Assembly (NCBI RefSeq): GCF_001647285.1
Contig: NZ_LRML01000006.1
Location: 62,001-126,000, forward strand
Direction of reading: 5' to 3'
DNA length: 64,000 nt
Origin: Rufibacter roseus
GTDB lineage: Bacteria > Bacteroidota > Bacteroidia > Cytophagales > Hymenobacteraceae
Shown: positions 62,132 through 64,000 of the stretch, piece after piece
How positions within the stretch are numbered: position 1 is the stretch's first letter
Layout of the letters: every line of letters starts with the position of its first letter
The notes under the pieces: generated by a model
Databases searched by the model: none
What the model was told of the DNA's origin: nothing
Seen by the model: the letters and a program-made list of their open reading frames with translations, nothing else
Position numbers and translations under genes: made by a program

Positions 62132-62170
62132 CTGTTTTGCCTTGTTTTCCGAAAAAGAGGGCTAAAACAC
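62132..62170. repeat. Dispersed intergenic palindrome, copy 20
   Basis: Arms CTGTTTTGCCTTG and GAGGGCTAAAACAC, upstream of thyA. Confidence 0.65.
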
Positions 62171-62305
62171 AAAGCTAGCACGTTTTCTATTATAATGTAG
62201 GCACAAACAAGGGCACAGGTACACAATCTTTCCCCTCACCAATTCCCCGTGCGTTTAGATTTTCCTTATCTTCATGCACCAATTCATAATTCCTAATTAT
62301 TAAAA

Positions 62306-63100
62306 ATGCAGGCTTACCTCGATTTGATGCGCCATATTCTGGACAAGGGCGTGAAGAAAGAAGACCGTACCGGCACCGGTACTCTCAGTGTGTTTGGCTA
62401 CCAGATGCGGTTTAACTTGCAGGAGGGCTTCCCGCTGGTGACCACCAAAAAGGTGCACCTCAAGTCGATTATTTACGAACTGCTGTGGTTTCTGCGCGGC
62501 GAGACGAACGTGCGGTGGCTGCAGGAGCGGGGCGTGAGCATCTGGAACGAATGGGCCGACGAGAACGGCGACCTCGGGCCGGTGTACGGCTCCCAATGGC
62601 GCTCTTGGCCCACACCCGACGGTGGTCACATTGACCAGATCCAGCAGGTCATTAACCAAATTAAGAACAACCCCGACTCGCGCCGGCTGATTGTGAGTGC
62701 CTGGAACGTGGCCGAAGTGAACAACATGAAGCTTCCGCCGTGTCACGCCTTCTTCCAGTTCTACGTAGCCGAGGGCAAACTTTCTTGTCAACTCTACCAA
62801 CGCTCCGCTGATGTCTTCTTAGGCGTGCCCTTTAACATTGCCTCCTACGCGCTGCTCACCATGATGGTAGCCCAAGTCTGCGACTTGGAACCTGGCGAAT
62901 TCATCTGGACCGGCGGCGACACGCACCTCTACACGAACCACCTGGAGCAAACCGAACTTCAGCTTACCCGTGAGCCGCGCCCGCTACCCAAGATGAAGAT
63001 TAATTCGGAGGTGAAAGACATCTTCGGGTTTGACTTCGAGGATTTCACGCTGGAGGATTACCAGCCGTGGCCGGGGATTAAGGCGCCTGTGGCGGTGTAA
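62306..63100 (+). CDS. thyA: Thymidylate synthase
   Basis: A 264-residue ThyA of exactly the enterobacterial length. The folate/dUMP motifs are [19 protein letters not shown], the catalytic Cys146 in [34 protein letters not shown] and the dUMP-binding [10 protein letters not shown]. It converts dUMP to dTMP using methylene-tetrahydrofolate. The downstream dihydrofolate reductase that often follows is absent; an AT-rich nuclease gene lies there instead, which may mark an insertion point. Confidence 0.97.
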   Translation: MQAYLDLMRHILDKGVKKEDRTGTGTLSVFGYQMRFNLQEGFPLVTTKKVHLKSIIYELLWFLRGETNVRWLQERGVSIWNEWADENGDLGPVYGSQWRSWPTPDGGHIDQIQQVINQIKNNPDSRRLIVSAWNVAEVNNMKLPPCHAFFQFYVAEGKLSCQLYQRSADVFLGVPFNIASYALLTMMVAQVCDLEPGEFIWTGGDTHLYTNHLEQTELQLTREPRPLPKMKINSEVKDIFGFDFEDFTLEDYQPWPGIKAPVAV

Positions 63101-63224
63101 TATTTAGTTAAAGGAGAGTTTCCACCTTTCTTCTATAAGGTTGGTAGTAAGAAATACTAATAGTGAAAACTATCAAAAAACCTTTAACATAAAGCCATTC
63201 CAAATCCAAAATTTAATCTGATAA

Positions 63225-64000
63225 ATGGAAAGCATAAAACTTAATGAAATTTTAAGGCTTGATAACTTAAACAATGTAAAAATTAGATTTAATCTGATGT
63301 TTCGGCATAATTGGAATCCTATAGAAGATTTCAAAAATGGAAGAACTGAAGTGATGCTAGAAGGACAATATTGGAATTATCAGAATAAAAAATCATTTAA
63401 AAACGGACAATTAACAATAGGTTTAGTTAGAATAAAGCCTAAAGAAGATTTCTGGTTATTGTTTCATATAGGCAGAATTACTAAGGATTTAAATGTGCTA
63501 AACGGAGTTGGTTTTGAATACGAAACTTTACCTGAGTTTAAAAAATATCTTGGGCGTGTAATTGTAAAATACAAAAACACAGCACAAACAATGATTCGTA
63601 ATGCTGAATCAGTAATTAACGATTGTGAAATATCACAGATCTTACCTGATGCATATGATAATGATATTTTCCCGGGTTATGATAAAGTTAATATCACATG
63701 GGGAGAAATGTGTCGTGTATTAGAGAAAGATACTTGGAAAACTGCCCTTCAAAACCAAAAAGGTGTTTACCTTCTAACGGATATATCAAATGGGAAAAAA
63801 TATGTAGGATCAGCTTATGGGGAAAATATGATATTAGGACGTTGGAAATCATATATAAATACTGGACATGGAGGAAATGTCGGCCTTAGAAAATTAACCT
63901 TTGACTATATTAAACGAAATTTTGCGTACTCAATATTAGATATATTTAAATCAACTACTGATGATCAGATAATTCTTGCAAGGGAAAATTGGTGGAAAGA
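63225..64000 (+). CDS. GIY-YIG nuclease family protein (partial, cut by window end)
   Basis: ATG at 63225-63227 opens a frame that runs off the right edge (258 complete codons). After about 170 residues of unrecognised N-terminal domain (MESIKLNEILRLDNLNNVKI, later NDIFPGYDKVNITWGEM) comes a GIY-YIG domain: KGVYLLTDISNGKKYVGSAYG (GVY/YVG pair), ILGRWKSYINTG with the catalytic Arg, and, at the very end, ARENWWKE with the expected Glu. The base composition is markedly AT-rich compared with thyA, which suggests horizontal acquisition. The role may be defence- or mobile-element-related or a stand-alone restriction-type enzyme, but this is only inferred. Confidence 0.82.
   Translation, partial: MESIKLNEILRLDNLNNVKIRFNLMFRHNWNPIEDFKNGRTEVMLEGQYWNYQNKKSFKNGQLTIGLVRIKPKEDFWLLFHIGRITKDLNVLNGVGFEYETLPEFKKYLGRVIVKYKNTAQTMIRNAESVINDCEISQILPDAYDNDIFPGYDKVNITWGEMCRVLEKDTWKTALQNQKGVYLLTDISNGKKYVGSAYGENMILGRWKSYINTGHGGNVGLRKLTFDYIKRNFAYSILDIFKSTTDDQIILARENWWK

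Larger units (their letters stand above)
61766..62305. other. Repeat-rich intergenic region between addA and thyA
   Basis: 540 bp with no gene. It holds AATTAAGAATT-type short arrays at both ends (61770-61802 and, inverted, 62277-62301), two dispersed palindromes and composite repeat copy 2. Promoters for addA and thyA must also lie here. Confidence 0.7.

Overview
This window reads as chromosomal DNA of a Bacteroidota bacterium, most likely from Cytophagales/Hymenobacteraceae (Rufibacter- or Pontibacter-like; inferred from gene content, not from any database search). Supporting signs are a Bat (aerotolerance-type) VWA gene set, a DUF4296 lipoprotein, menaquinone synthesis (MenC), malate:quinone oxidoreductase, a protein with a T9SS type A sorting tail, AddAB-type recombination proteins and moderate G+C. 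I saw no rRNA, tRNA or CRISPR array.

Layout. 1-2428 (minus) is the start of a bat operon: DUF58 protein, membrane protein, BatA-like VWA protein cut by the window edge. 2484-7137 holds a lipoprotein, a CsaA-like tRNA-binding protein, a FAD/Rieske oxidoreductase, a DUF922 metallopeptidase-like protein and a MATE exporter. 7320-10796 (minus) is an ergothioneine cluster (egtB, egtD) followed by a class I/II PLP enzyme. 10871-15900 carries menC, a class III sirtuin, topA and a SixA-like phosphatase. 16112-26758 is a chemosensory locus: ParA ATPase, an 1804-residue soluble chemoreceptor built from about 15 copies of a 92-residue double-HAMP unit, then CheW, CheY, CheB-like, CheA and CheC. 26966-29700 is a polyamine operon: a SpeD-SpeE fusion, an agmatinase-family ureohydrolase and a small YvlD-like membrane protein. 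29822-41155 contains recQ, an S8 protease lipoprotein with an apparent frameshift, an XRE/S24 regulator, pirin, phospholipase C, rmuC, a DUF2062 protein, a CYP152-type P450 peroxygenase and a DUF4920 protein.

41966-61765 is bounded by the two halves of an AddAB-like machine (addB-like 41966-44881, addA-like 58400-61765), separated by about 13.5 kb of more variable content. That interval holds an AT-rich islet with an S1-domain protein interrupted by one in-frame stop, an acetyltransferase, two parallel ArsR/AHSA1 operons each preceded by a palindromic operator, the rifampin-inactivating enzyme Arr, mqo, a T9SS cargo protein and a RAYT transposase. thyA (62306) and an AT-rich GIY-YIG nuclease gene running off the right edge close the window.

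The most striking non-coding signal is a dispersed palindrome of about 40 bp, found 20 times and only between genes. Larger inverted-repeat elements flank the RAYT gene on both sides and contain a copy of that palindrome. A separate composite repeat of about 115 bp occurs as two direct copies bracketing the addB-addA block. The other strong candidates for follow-up are the poly-HAMP receptor with its ParA partner and the interrupted membrane/S1 gene.
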